NCBI GenBank assembly: GCA_946699065.1
Contig: CAMPDV010000427.1
Location: forward strand, 186,001 to 250,000
Length of the DNA: 64,000 bases
From: Loxodes magnus
Taxonomy: Eukaryota; Ciliophora; Karyorelictea; Loxodida; Loxodidae
Reading direction: 5' to 3'
Made by a program: the position numbers and the translations under genes
Notes under the pieces: model-generated
Database searches by the model: none
The model's input: the letters and a program-made list of their open reading frames with translations, nothing else
What the model was told of the DNA's origin: nothing
Part shown: in pieces, positions 1 through 12,849 of the stretch
Layout: each line of letters opens with the position of its first letter
Position numbering within the stretch: the first letter of the stretch is position 1

Positions 1-841
1 GTCCTTCCAGAGTTCGAATAAGCTGACCAGTTGAGAAAGACCAGATCTTTATTGTCTTATCATAAGATGCTGAGACAATTCATTTCATATCACTTGTTAA
101 AGCTACATATTTAACTAAACCCAAATGTCCCTTCATAGTTCTTAGGAGGGTACCATTCTGGAAATCCCACATTTTAATCGTGTTATCAGGATATCCTGAA
201 CCAGAAAAAATTAATTTCATGTCACTTGTTAAAGCTATAGAGATAACTGGATTTGAATGACCCGTCAAAGTTATCATACAACTTCCAGTCTGGAAATCCC
301 ATATCTTTATCGCGTTATCGTCACTTCCGGAGACAATTTATTTCATGTCACTTGTTAAAGCTACAGATCTAACTCAATCTGAATGACCCGTCAAAGTTCT
401 CGTACAGCTTCCAGTCTGGAAATCCCACATCTTTATCGTCTTATCGAAACTTCCGGAGACAATTCATTTCATGTCACTTGTTAAAACTACAGATAAAACT
501 GAATCCGAATGACCCGACAAAGTTCTCAGGAGGGCTCCAGTCTGGAAATCCCATATATTTATCGTCTCATCGGCACTTCCAGAGACAATTCATTTCATGT
601 CACTTGTTAAAGCTACAGAATAAACATACGAATGACCCGTCAAAGTTAAGTCTAAAAATATTAAAGAATTACCTTAGCTTTAGTCGTAGGAAATTTTGTT
701 TACCAGTTTTTAGAAGCAGAGGTTGGGAAGAATTTCGTATTTAAAAAGAAGAAGTGAGATTCTGCCTAGGGAATGGTTTCTTGTTCTTAGAATTTTTCGT
801 AAAAAAATACTTTTAGTAAATTGCTATTCTTTTTCCCCCAT
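1..841 (-). CDS. WD40-repeat protein, left paralog (3' end beyond window)
   Basis: Read under TAA/TAG=Gln and TGA=Trp, this gene starts at ATG 841-839, has a 21-nt intron at 652-672, and runs off the left edge. The first ~57 residues (MGEKEQQFTK..., ...FKYEILPNLCFQKLV...) form an N-terminal block shared with the paralog at 9502-10569. At least six WD40 repeats follow, each with a GHS....V.SVALTSDMKWIVSGS..D.TIK.WDFQTG pattern. TGA occupies the Trp of MKWIVSGS in most repeats, and one repeat has TAA there. WD40 proteins are beta-propeller scaffolds; the partner is not inferable. It is divergent from, and an inverted duplicate of, the 9.5-kb gene. Repeats within the gene are nearly identical, which suggests recent internal duplication or gene conversion. 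Confidence 0.9.
652..672 (-). other. 21-nt intron in left WD40 gene
   Basis: On the minus strand the segment begins GTAATTCTTT and ends TTTTTAG. Removing it joins the conserved N-terminal block (ending ...YDQSQ) in frame to the first WD40 repeat (DLTLTGHS). The right-hand paralog has a 24-nt GT...AG intron at exactly the same codon phase, which makes a true spliced intron much more likely than chance. Confidence 0.85.
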
Positions 842-876
842 TTTTTAACTTTTATAACTGATTTTAAAATTTCGAT

Positions 877-905
877 ATTAAAGTAACTAATCTAAATGAT
901 TTTCC
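877..905 (-). promoter_or_regulatory. conserved 29-bp element upstream of left WD40 gene
   Basis: This 29-bp stretch (core on the minus strand GGAAAATCATTTAGATTAGT) lies about 36 bp upstream of the start codon. It recurs with a single mismatch at 9440-9468, upstream of the right WD40 gene, although the surrounding sequence has diverged more. It may be a promoter element, or simply a well-preserved part of the duplication. Confidence 0.5.
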
Positions 906-1400
906 TTATTTAATTTTAATACAACTAAATAATTAAACTAATTATCTCCAAGATACTTATAAGTACTCTACTATTAATAAAGCGATTTAAGAATCCTACT
1001 TTGTTTACTTTAAATCCAGATAAATATAAAATTGTTTTTAAACAGTCCATTAAACAAAGCTTTTACAATTTTACTTATTTTATATCTTTTTGCTTTTAAA
1101 TAAAAGTATAAATAGTTATATCAAAAGCTTTATAACTAAGAATTTATATCCTTATTATAATAACTTTAATAAGCATTTATTAATCATAGCTTATTTGAGT
1201 TTTAAATAAAAAGATTCTTACTAAGATAACCTTATATCTTTAAAAACCCTAACAAGTTAAGGAGTTCTTTAAAGTTTTAATTATTTAAAATAAATAAAAA
1301 TAAGTTTCTTAATAATTAGCTTAAATAGGAATAATATAAAAAGCATTAAGTTATGCAAAGTATTTATCTTTCTAATTTATAAGATTTAATCATTAAAAAT
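906..1400. other. AT-rich upstream region, no gene seen
   Basis: Very AT-rich. The part nearest the WD40 gene still resembles the inverted copy at about 9.36-9.44 kb, so the duplication extends past the promoter. No coding frame is convincing. Confidence 0.5.
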
Positions 1401-1850
1401 TCATTAATTAACGTGGGTCTGCCATTATAGGCTATCCACGGATTAATGTTTTAATAAAATAGTCTTGATACTCTTTTCTCCTTGTTTTAATTCACAAATG
1501 TGAAACCTTCTTCTCTTTGTTCTTGTGATTCTTTCTAAGGCCTGAGTTGAAATTCTTTTGGAATTCTAATTCTATTACAAATGTCTCTCTTGAGTATCTT
1601 CTATAGTTAAAAATCTTAGTTTATTTTTCCCTCAGCTATGCCTTGCTTTCCACCAAGCTCCTATCCAAGTTGACGGTATAGTGAATAGGAGAGTTTCTGA
1701 GGACTACAGAATAAGAAACGCTTTTTCTGATATTGAGTCTCAAGCTAGAGACTAGCTTAAGACAGACCGTCCATATTTGAAATAATTATAAGATATAATA
1801 ATTAAATTATCCAGTTTCTTACTACTATTTCAATTACATTTTTATTTATT
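1401..1850 (-). CDS. unrecognised ORF, 5' end not defined
   Basis: On the minus strand one frame runs about 150 codons to a TGA at 1403-1401. It reads as a compositionally normal, basic protein under TAA/TAG=Gln and TGA=Trp (for example ...SQSLAWDSISEKAFLIL..., then ...TQALERITRTKRRRFHIC...). GC content is clearly above the surroundings, supporting coding. It lies downstream of the decayed endonuclease fragment at 2.16-2.89 kb on the same strand, so it may be another part of that element, but it does not match the linker of the 27-30 kb copy. No start codon or domain was recognised. Confidence 0.5.
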
Positions 1851-2159
1851 AAGATTCCTCTTTTAATTAACTAATATCTTTTATTACTTATTTTTTATGC
1901 TTTCAGTAATTCTAAAAAGTGGGGACAAATGCATTCTAATCGAACTTTAGGTAATTGAGCTTCTAGAAATTCATAAAAGTTTGACAATATAAAAATTTAA
2001 AGGAACTGTAAAAGCAAAAGAAAGCTAGTTAGCAAAGGAAAAATTAGAGTATAAGTAGTAAAGATTCCAATAATCTCAGCTAACTACGAAAATATAGAGC
2101 TTATTTTAATTAAGTTAAGGAGTTAAGCTGCTATGCTTAAGATCTGCTAGGTATTATTT

Positions 2160-2888
2160 TACCTTAACTATAGTAAAATTAGGGAATAATCTGAGCCAAG
2201 TCATTTAATAAGTAAAGTTAGAAAGTTAGAGAATTGATTGATGTTAATATGATAGTTAAATATAAAATAATAATTGTAATAAGTTCTATAATTAGCCTTA
2301 CTTCTAAAAGTATCAATAATAGGATATGCCATTTATTTATAAATATTATTCTTCAATAAAATCTTTTAATCTTAAAGCGTTATTTTTTCATTTGTACATT
2401 ATTGCTTCCATAGCCATGTAGTAGAGATTTAAAGTCTCCCATTAGTATTATTCCTTTATCTTCTATTATTCTAAGGATAATTTTTATATTTTAATTAGAT
2501 TTTTCTTTACAAGACATACACTTTTCATCTGTTGACATATACCATGTTGCAAAATTTTCCTTATTAGCTTTAATTAGGAGAAACCCATCATCCCGCTCTC
2601 CAAAATCAAGTTCAATTTAGTCTTAGCCCAGTTCATCTTTAACAAGCAAACATACTCCACCGTCTCTTGTACTTGAATTGCAATTTTTATAATAGGTTCT
2701 ATATCAACGAATCTATATTAGAATAAAGTTTGAATGTTATCATGTTCCACTAATAGAAAACATATCAATTTTATATTATAAAGTAAACTGCTAAATACTA
2801 TATTATTGAATACATATTGCAGTTAGCTAATTTTCAAATCTTCTTATTCTCCTTTAAGTCCTAGTTCATATATGCAGATAATTTTCAT
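2160..2888 (-). pseudogene. decayed APE-type endonuclease of a non-LTR retrotransposon
   Basis: From ATG 2888 the minus strand reads MKIICIYELGLK..., MFSISGTW, STRDGGVCLLVKDEL, then ERDDGFLLIK and IILMGDFKSLLHGYGSNN. This is the order of blocks in apurinic-endonuclease-like domains of LINE-type elements (GDFN block, GG block). After a frameshift the C-terminal block PIIDTFRSKANYRTYY...SDYSLILLQLR follows, equivalent to the SDH block. The last histidine is replaced by Tyr (SDYS), and at least one frameshift is present, so it is inactive. It is homologous to the better copy at 26976-27480 (FLGDFNALLEDFGSNP, TDHIPI). Confidence 0.75.
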
Positions 2889-2911
2889 TGTTTTAAATTA
2901 AAATATGAAGT

Positions 2912-5250
2912 AAATTTGAAACTTATGGTATTGTATTTCTATAGCATACCATAATAAATAAAGTTGATGAGTCACTCTCTTATAATAACTATTTATCTAT
3001 TTTAGTTGATACTTAGTTTCCATAACATATAGTACGATTTAATCTACAAGATAGAATAATAAGTTTATTTTCTATAGTTTCAGGAGATTCTTTTATCATT
3101 ATTTTGATCATAAGTATTTAATAAATTAACTGCTTCTAAAATTATACTTCTTGATAGCTCTTTAATATCACTATTTACAGAAAGAAATTATACTATGCTG
3201 GACTCAAAAAAACGCTTAATTAAGTTATGTTTTTTCCAGTTTCTCTTGCATTTTTTGCTAGTGAAATTGATTTAGTAAAAAGAGGTTGAACTTAGTCCTT
3301 CTTGATTCTAAAACCTGATGTATCTCTATTGTAATTTTATGACTAGTCATATAAATAGCTTAACTAAATGGTCTAACTAGGTTTTTCTGATTTAATATTT
3401 GGAAATGGATTGAAACACATTTAATAGGTATTTTCTTAAATAAGGTAATTTATTGTTAAATATAGAATTCATATTGATATAATCTTAAACTTGAGTAGTA
3501 TTAGCTTGATTCTATTAGTCTTTGGACCAAAGTTAGTCTATAATTGGAATAATAAGCCAATAAAGTTAGTCCAATGAGTTTAGAATAAATATAATTAAAT
3601 AGATTTAAGTATAAAAGCTAGAATATTAAAGGTATCTTCATATAATAATCTGAACTTTATTCTAAATATACTGCTCTTTAGTTAATAGCTAGTTCCATAT
3701 AAAAGGCTATTAAGAACTTATATATAATATGATTCTTATTTGCTTAAGATATAAAAGATACAGTTAATAGTGTTATATTGAATACACTATATAATTAGTA
3801 AATTATAATAAGCTTTATCTAAAATTAATACTAGTCTAGCTATAAGACTAGTTACTATTAATTAATAGTACAAACTTATAAATATTTACTTAGCTTTTAA
3901 GAAAATATTCTAATCACTAATATTATTAAGAAACATCAAGTAAAAGTCTTAGTCAATTAGAGATATTCAAACTAGTATTGTTATGAGAGTATCTTAAATA
4001 GAATGTTATAGAAGGACTATACATTTTTAGAACGTACTTTCTAGTTGGATTTATAAAGTCTCAAAGATAAGTGTATTTTACCTAGTATAACTTTAATATC
4101 TACTGTCCAATTTTATTATTTTTGCTCATAATATTAATTTATTCTTTACTATTAAGCACGCTTTTTTATAATACCTTGGAAAATATAAAAGTTTACCTAG
4201 ATTAGTCCGAGATAAAAATAAGATTGATTCTAAAGAATCTAGAGCTTATATTAATAAAATTTTAATCTAAGAAATTAGAGAAGAAGTAATGAAGTAATAA
4301 AGCTATGATGAAGGATTTAAATTTACAAAAAAGTATCTACTTAAGCTAAAATTTATCTCTTCTATTAGCTTGCTATTAAATAAATATTAATTTAAAGATA
4401 GAAAGCTAGTCTATGGTAGGAATTTAAGGCTAATAAACTATAATCTTTTTAGGGAATTAACCTTATTTTTACCTTATAGTCAACTCATTTAGTATCTGAT
4501 TAAATTTTTTGGTTAAATGTTCAAATTATTTGCTAATAGCTTAGAATTATTAATTTTATAAGCTTAACTTGAAGAAAATTTACTGGTTTTAGGAGCATTT
4601 TTTAAACCTAAAATAAATGATACTTAAGATCTTAGATTTTTTTATCCGTCTTATGATAATAAATTTCCATGTAAATTTAAGGAAAAGCTTTCTAGCTTAA
4701 ACTATAAAGATTCTAAATAACTATAATTCTAAATTATTATTTGCTTAGCCTTGTTACAAAAAGCCTAACTTTCTATTTACAAGATAATAGATTTGATTTT
4801 AAAGGATTACTAGAGTATGTTTGACTATTTTCTTTTTCTTTAGACTGACTAAGGTGTAATCTCATTATAGTTATAATAGATTGGTTACACTATGCTTGAT
4901 TTAAACGAATTAAGCCTTTTGCTTAATAGGTAGATTTAAACTACTTCTATTAACGATAACTTATAATAAAATAATCTTAATATTTACTTAAGCACTTCTA
5001 ACTATCACTAAGATTGATTATTAAATACTACTTTAGTTTTAATTCTAACGCATTAGTTTACAACTCTTGCTCTTTTAATTAAGCTTATTCATATCAATCT
5101 AAGATTTCTTTTATATTAGCAGCTTATCTTCGTATTTTAAATTATTCCAGTTCAATATTAAAGATTTAATAGGTTTATTTGTAAGATAGTGTTTAGTTAA
5201 TAAATTAACTTAAGATAATATAGAATTACTTAGAAAGTGAAGCTTAAAAA
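2912..5250 (+). CDS. long TGA-poor frame, unrecognised helical protein
   Basis: One frame (codons starting at positions equal to 2 mod 3) stays open for about 780 codons with only a handful of TGA codons. TGA in the other two plus frames is more common. The translation looks like a globular, Leu/Ile/Gln-rich helical protein, e.g. FETYGIVFLQHTIINKVDES, RAYINKILIQEIREEVMKQQ and RKLVYGRNLRLINYNLFREL. No family was recognised. No start is obvious; the first internal ATG in a plausible context is near 3226. The same frame stays open, less convincingly, to about 9.2 kb. It could be a host gene, but in AT-rich DNA read with only TGA as stop, long frames occur by chance, so confidence is moderate. 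Confidence 0.4.
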
Positions 5251-5264
5251 TAGCGGCTTCTTAA

Positions 5265-5460
5265 CTAATGAGATATAAGAATGTGACTCATGGCATTTTA
5301 AATCTTTATGCAGACCTTTTAAACTATCTAAAGTGGAATATGGAGGAGAACTAGTACCATGGGGTATTCGAAAAGGAATAACTGGAGCTTTGAATAGAAG
5401 AATTTCAAACAATATTTCATGCTTTAGCTTTCATTGTAAGAAAAGCCAGAACTATTCATT
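5265..5460 (+). pseudogene. reverse-transcriptase C-terminal fragment (non-LTR)
   Basis: The plus strand contains RYKNVT, then after a frameshift HFKSLCRPFKLSKVEYGGEL followed by VPW. This matches the post-RT segment RYKNVTPSHFKMLC...KAEYGGELVPW of the 28-kb element and the 45.2-kb fragment. Here the Trp of VPW is TGG, while in both other copies it is TGA. Only about 60 residues survive. It sits at the end of, and in part in frame with, the long frame above, probably by coincidence. Confidence 0.65.
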
Positions 5461-6122
5461 AATTATGAATAGTTAATCAGGATTTGATTATAATATTTTG
5501 AAATCTCATATTAATTCTCCAAGAATTAGTCCTAAAGACTAGCAAAAGCCAAAAATTTCTTTAATTTGACTTGAGAGAGAAGTTCTCAAGTAACTTTAAA
5601 AATTTTAGTTTAGAATTTAAGCATGACTTTTATATTATTTTTAAGTCTTGCTTTATTCAATCAAAATGATAACTTAATTTTATAGTTTTCAGCCTTTGAT
5701 TTAATTTAAGCTATGACTAAAGAATCAAAATATTTGATAATATCTATTTGATTAAATAACTATGTTTCTTTAATTTCTTGAATCAACTTTTATAAAATAT
5801 CCCTGAGTTTCTCATTAACACTTAGATAATAAGAGAAAAATGATCTTTTTATTTCACATGATTTTTTTTTACTCTTGCTGATTGGATTTAACGGCTGCTG
5901 AACTTCAAGAGAACTTCAAATATTTTCTGAATTTTTGACTAATAGTCTTTAACTCCTAGTAGCTAAGACTTTATTTTAGCAGTATTCATTTAAAAATCTC
6001 TAAAGTAGTCTTTTCTAAATTTTTAATCCTTCAATTGTTTTACATCCTTAATTAAATTTATACTTATTACCTTTCTTCTATCTTAACAGAATATTCTTAT
6101 AAATAATAAATAAATTTGATTA

Positions 6123-6157
6123 TAGAGCGCGTAGCACTCTCGTTGGTGCGCAGCTCT
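6123..6157. other. small GC-rich imperfect hairpin
   Basis: An inverted repeat AGAGC...GCTCT with a further GCAC/GTGC pair encloses a short loop. It lies directly before the 19-bp tandem repeat. It could be a transcript-end structure or part of a small RNA; nothing identifies it further. Confidence 0.35.
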
Positions 6158-6173
6158 TTAAAAAAAATGTTTC

Positions 6174-6305
6174 ATACTGACAAGAATGTTTGTTACTGAT
6201 AAAATTATCAGATACTGATAAAGCTTGTTCAATACTGGTATAATTATTCAATACTGATAAAAATGTTCAATACTGATATAATTTTAGAATACTCGTAATC
6301 TTTAA
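6174..6305. repeat. 19-bp tandem repeat, about 7 copies
   Basis: The motif ATACTGATA-AA-TTTTCA-like recurs with starts at 6174, 6193, 6212, 6232, 6251, 6270 and 6289, i.e. spacing of 19 bp (one of 20). Copies differ by a few bases. The period is not a multiple of three, so it is unlikely to be coding. Confidence 0.85.
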
Positions 6306-6455
6306 TACTTGCTGGAGGTCCAAGGACATGGCAGGATTGTGTCTCATTGCATCACCAAAGTAGAGGACGACATGTGTCGATTATGGGTACTTAACTTCCC
6401 CAACCTCTGATGAAGATGACCTTGTTGTTCACCTTCGAACAACTATGGCGGTTTT
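6306..6455. other. GC-rich island of unknown nature
   Basis: About 150 bp near 50% GC in DNA that is otherwise about 25% GC. Several frames on both strands are open under the reassigned code, so coding cannot be assigned. A structured non-coding RNA is an alternative; it contains TGATGA but no recognised snRNA, SRP or tRNA signature. Confidence 0.4.
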
Positions 6456-9439
6456 AAAGAAAAATATATAGTAAACAGAGCACTTGTTTAGATTTTCTAG
6501 CAAGATATACTAGAAACCAAACACTTTTCTCTTAGGGAAATTTTTCAGTTATTTATTTCCTTTTTTTGAGTAAAACTTCAGATATCTTTTTATATATAAA
6601 CTCCTTAACTGATTAAATTATTTAGTGTCTAATCAGTTGTTATCAACAATTTTTTTACTAATATTTATTAAGGATTAGTAAACAAAACTTCTTAAGATCA
6701 ACTTTCATAAACTTAACGTATGTTTAAGCTTGAATGCTAAAAGCTCAAATTAATTTACTTTAATCTTTGGATGTTTAATTAAAGCTACTGGCTATTCAAT
6801 ATTTATTCAAGGAAAGCTTCTTTCTTATGCTAAAAATTAATCCAGACGCTTCTAAAATTTATTAAAGAAACTACAGGGCGCTCTACTCTTATATATTTAG
6901 GAATTATTTTCAATCTGCAAATGTTCTAAAGCAATCATGCTAACTATTTCAATCTATCAACCCTTATTCTAGCCCTCCGACTCCATAAATCTGCTTTTTT
7001 AATTCTTCAGAATTGACTAAGAAACTTATAATTTTCCCTTATACCTTTAATTTTTCCTGCAAAGCGTTACTATCTCAATTACTTTACTAAGCTTTCTCTA
7101 CTTTATTATTAGAGTAGAACTTTATATATTATCTTAAAAATCCATAGTTACTAGTGAGGAATTAAGAATACTTGAATTCAAGCTTGTTAAAAAGAAAGAG
7201 TTTATTTTCTAGTGTCTCTTTAAAGATACTTAAATTTTGCTGCCAAGTCATTTATTATATAATATATTTTAAATAGGGAAGAATAATCCTCTAACTTAGA
7301 TCAACTTAACTAAAGTGCCAGGAAGTCTTCAGGAGCAACAAAATGAACAAGTATCTTGGTAGGAGTCAAGCAGGAAAGAACTGAAGGCATTGAGTAATGG
7401 TTGATGAAAGATATAAGACAATTAGGACTCTTGGGGCATCACTCAGACCATGCTCTTATAGAAGAAAGATTTTCCAAAGGAGTAAAGCACTAGAGGAAAC
7501 TTCCAAGGAGAAATTTTATTAACATTAAATAAAAACAAATTAAAGAGCCATTCACCATTGAGAATGGTACGCGCTATATACTCGAGTTTATTTATTTATC
7601 TCTTAGAATTTTTTTAAGCTCTTAATTGCTTTCTAGATTGAATAGCTGCCATTTTTTCATCTTGTTTCCGAATAAAGCCTTTTGAACTTTTAAGATCTAA
7701 AAGCTTGGCAAATTCTATAATAAATAGATATTTTTCTAGGATTTAAATAAATAATACTTACAATATTCTTTTTTTAACTATAAGATATACTTAAAATCTA
7801 CTTCTTTAAGAACAAAATTTGAATCGGTTTAATTAAGTATTTGCAAGTAACTTAATGCTTCTCGAAATTTAGATTTCTAAGGATATTAAAATTCTTCTTA
7901 AAGTTTCATTGTTTACTGGGATGAATTAATCTTCAAGTCAATGATCTAATTCTACTCTGATTAGAATCTTAAAGTCTTATCCCCTTTTGTCTTTACTTAA
8001 TTTTTGATAGAAAGATAGTACCAGAATCTGATTCTTTCACAAATATTTAATACTATAAATATTATGGTTTTAAGGAGATAAAAGGTAATCTTATCTTTGA
8101 TTAATCAGGAGTAGATCTGCCTAAAACATGTGTTGATTTCCTAAAATTACATTAGGTATAGGTTTATTTTCTTAGATTAAAGCTTGGTAGTATTTTTGAA
8201 TAGTAAAGCATCAGATGTGGTATAGAATAAGAATCTTCTATCAATTTAGTTATTTAAATAGAAAGACTAATCTTTCATCTCTTCTTTATTTACTAAATAC
8301 TTGCTAGTCTCTACCCTTGCTATAAACTAGTGCTTATTTAGTTGTAGTTTGAATATTATCCATTTTATTTAGCTTCCAAATTTAAAAATGATCTGAAACT
8401 AAAAAAGTTATAAAGGTAGATTACATCTTAATTAAAAGAGTGATAGTAAAGTTAAAGTTAAAAGGTAATTAAAGTGATTTAATTATACTACTTATTTAAT
8501 ATAAACGATATTTAAAACTAAAGGGAAACTTTAGCTTTATAGAGATAATAACCAACACTCTCATTCTAATTTTACTGTTAGTAGCATCAATAGTCTATAT
8601 AATAGTATTAGCTTGCTATAAAAAGGAGAAATTTATCTAATAAGATATATTAGTTTAATTATAACTATTCTAATACCTTTATAACTTTAAAACTAAGAGA
8701 GATTTAATTAATAGCAAGCTAAAAGGGATAAAGCTTTAATACTTTAATTATAAATTCAAATAGATTAACTTAATTATATGCAGATGCTTAACTTTCAAAA
8801 CCTTCAGGATAACTTCTTGTTTAAAGGCATTATGCTCCTAATGCCAAATGTGTTTCTTAAAGCTAAACTTAGTATGTAAGCTAAATTAATATAGCTTCTT
8901 AATTAGACAGCGCTTATCAGACTTACTAAGCAGTATATTATTGGAACTATAAACATTGTTAGATCTTCTAAGAATAAGGAGTAGCTTTATAAGCAGAGGA
9001 GAAGTTAAATATATATCAGCTTTTTCTAACTGGGATTTGAAAATGATGTATAATGATGTGAAATTAAGGAAGCAAACATGTTATTTAATTTAACTAATGT
9101 GAGCATTTTAATCAAATAGTAGAGCAAATAATTTCCTTTCTTATTAAGAGTCTTTTGATTTAAAACTCAAATAAGCTATAATTAATAAAGGCATAGCAAA
9201 GTTATTATAATAGGATATTAGTTCTTTGATATAGCTTTCTATATAATCTTTATCCTTTTATTTAAAAGTAAAATATATTAAACTATTAAAATTGTAAAAG
9301 CTTATTTATATTAGACTATTTAAAGTCAATTTACAGTTAGAGTTAAGACAAAAATTTTAAATAAATGCTTTAGAAATAAGGTAATTATAAGTATACTTAA
9401 TAAATAATTTAAGTATTTAATTGTATTTAAATTAAGTCA
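6456..9439. other. region with open frames but no recognised gene
   Basis: The plus frame at positions 2 mod 3 stays largely open here. The stretch 7310-7570 has raised GC and reads as plausible protein in more than one plus frame (one has EQWLMKDIRQLGLLGHHSDH). A Gln-rich stretch lies at about 8.4-9.0 kb. Because competing frames look equally good, no CDS is called. The last ~100 bp match the inverted upstream region of the left WD40 gene. Confidence 0.3.
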
Positions 9440-9468
9440 GGAAAATCATTTAGATTAGTTATTTTAAT
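9440..9468 (+). promoter_or_regulatory. conserved 29-bp element upstream of right WD40 gene
   Basis: Counterpart of 877-905 with one mismatch (T for C), 33 bp before the start codon. Same orientation and nearly the same distance relative to the gene as in the left copy. Confidence 0.5.
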
Positions 9469-9501
9469 TAAATTATTAATAAAGTAAGTTATAAAATTAA
9501 A

Positions 9502-10569
<1,068 letters not shown>

Positions 10570-11873
10570 GAGTGAGGAATGAACTTATATAAGACTAATT
10601 AAAAATGACAATTTAGTAAATTTAGTTTATATTATTACAGTTTTTAATAAAGCTTTAAAGTCTTTTAGTATTTTATGCTTAAACTTCTTAGTTATTTGAG
10701 AAGCTCTTTATGATGCTTATTATTTTATATTTAGGGTATTAAGTAAAAATAATAAGAACAAACGTAAAATTAATTTAATTTAAATAAAAATTAAACTTAT
10801 GCTTTATTCAATAAAATCAATAATTAATAAAGAAGGATTAACTGAAATTCACGTTTATTAGTAAATAATTCAAATTAATCATAACTAGAGTTTACAAATG
10901 AAAATTTTAAATTAATACATGTAATTTCCTTAACTATTAATAAATAAAAGGAGATTATTATTTATCTAGGTATTAACGACTAAAAATACTTTACTAGAAG
11001 GTTTTATACTCTTGACTATGCTTGTCCTATTAATTTGCAGTTTCTTTGAAATAAATTAAAAAAGAGTCCCTATTTAAATCTAGTGAATTCTATATCTCAT
11101 CCGTCTTCCATTACCATTTATTTATTGTTTTACCTTCTTTAGAATAAGTGAATGAATTGAAATTTAAGTTATTAAAGATACTACATTTATTATATTTTGT
11201 AAAGTAAAAAAATTGTTTCTATTATATAATAGTAAAAGTGATATTTTACTTTTCTCTAATTTCATCGTATTTTACAATTTTTTTTGATTTTTTTATGAAT
11301 TTCAAATTTATTGAATTTTCTAAATATTGCATTATTTATATTTCATCTGTACTATTTTAATTTTTTATTCGAAATGTAGAACTATTTAAATTAATTTTGT
11401 GAGGTAAAATTGAGGATTAGAAAATGTTTAATGGGAGATTTTATTTTTATTCTTATAATTTTGATTTTTAAAGGATTTTTTGGAAAAATATTGATTACAA
11501 TTTTTTTTGAATGTCAACGCAAAAAGTTAACTGAATCTTAAGTGTATCTTCTTCTTCCTAACTCTTTACTCGCTTTTATAATTAGGAAAAATTATTTGAC
11601 TGATTTACAAGTATCGAATGATATTTCATGATAAAATCTTTCGATTAATGCAAACAGGTAGATTGTATAAAAGGAAAGCACTCAGGTTTATAGATAAACT
11701 ATTATTATATAAACTCTATTTTTAAGTTGATTCTTTGAGCTTAAATTTCTATACTAAAAAGGTAATAATTTTATGAAGATGGTTAAAAGACAGTTTTTGA
11801 GATATAAGAGATAAAAAAGCTTTAAATATAAAGAGTAAATGCCTAAATAATTATATTAAATTTATAATTAAAT
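10570..11873. other. AT-rich intergenic, no gene seen
   Basis: 3' flank of the WD40 gene followed by AT-rich sequence without a convincing frame on either strand. Confidence 0.5.
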
Positions 11874-12360
11874 ATGACATCGAAAGGAATGAGCAAGGAA
11901 CCAAACTTCAAGTTTCTATTTTAGTTACTAAACTCTTTAGACCTTTTCGATAGGTGAAGTGTCTATTTAATTATTAGATGAGAAACAATAAAGTCGATTG
12001 AAATCAAATTTTTTTGCAATGCTTGCAATGGATTATAGAGTCGATGATGATTTGACATTGCCATAATATCAGATGAAGAAGATCAATCCTCAAAAAAAGC
12101 TTTACGTGAAGAAAACAATGTTTTATACTTAGAGTTTTCCGGAATTCCTAAATCCTGAGCTCTTAAGCAAGCTAAACTTTTTATCTTAATTTTAATTAGA
12201 TTATATTTTATAATAAAATATTAGATATAACACTAGAAAAGACAAATCAACGAAACTAAAGTAAAAGCTTTCTATCATTTTCTGCAAAATATATAAGACC
12301 AAATATTATAATAAAAATTTGATGTATCATCACCAATCATCCGATCATCAATTGAAACTG
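11874..12360 (+). CDS. possible transposase N-terminus (Merlin/ISXO2-like), tentative
   Basis: ATG 11874 opens a single frame of at least 160 codons with TGA read as Trp: MTSKGMSKEPNFKFLFQLLN, then LDLFDRWSVYLIIRWETIKS, then FFCNACNG. A later segment, LFILILIRLYFIIKYQ...NETKVKAFYHF, follows. The order (Phe/Leu-rich start, CxxC zinc site, then hydrophobic helix and a helix-turn-helix-like stretch) resembles the N-terminal half of Merlin/IS1016-type transposases. No second Cys pair is clear and no DDE catalytic domain is visible downstream, so it would be truncated. This is a resemblance judged by eye; it could be an unrelated protein. Confidence 0.35.
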
Positions 12361-12849
12361 AATAACTTTATTCAAATTAATTTTTTATCCACTTCTTTTT
12401 CTTTGACAGAAAAATAAGTAATTTTAACTATTATAAATAACAAAAAATTAATTTCAAGAGCTAGTCATTCTATTTCTTATTTCATTATTTTTATAAATTA
12501 ATCTAATTATTTTTTGTTTCAATTATTCAAATAAAATACTTTAAAAAAGGCAGCAATTTTATATGTTATATTTAGCATGGAATTATGCCATTTAATTAGT
12601 TTTTATCTTAAATAAAATTTAATTTTTTCAACTTTTTATAATTTTACTTATAGTTTACTTTAAGGTATACATTTCTCTATTTTTAATAAATAAAAATTGC
12701 ATTAGTTTTAGATATATTTATTTTATGTATGATGCTTTTTCAAAATAATTGATAAAATTTAAAATTCGCAAAATATGAATATTTCTGATTTAATTGCTAC
12801 TTCAAAACTTTTTAATTACTTACAGTTTTGATAAAATTATATATATAAA

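Noticed and set aside
1-744. Short standard-code ORFs at 80-277 minus and 478-744 plus
   Set aside because: The first is a piece of the WD40 gene cut by reassigned codons; the second is its antisense shadow.
6300-6455. GC-rich island as a spliceosomal, SRP or transfer RNA
   Set aside because: No recognisable conserved boxes or cloverleaf could be found by eye on either strand.
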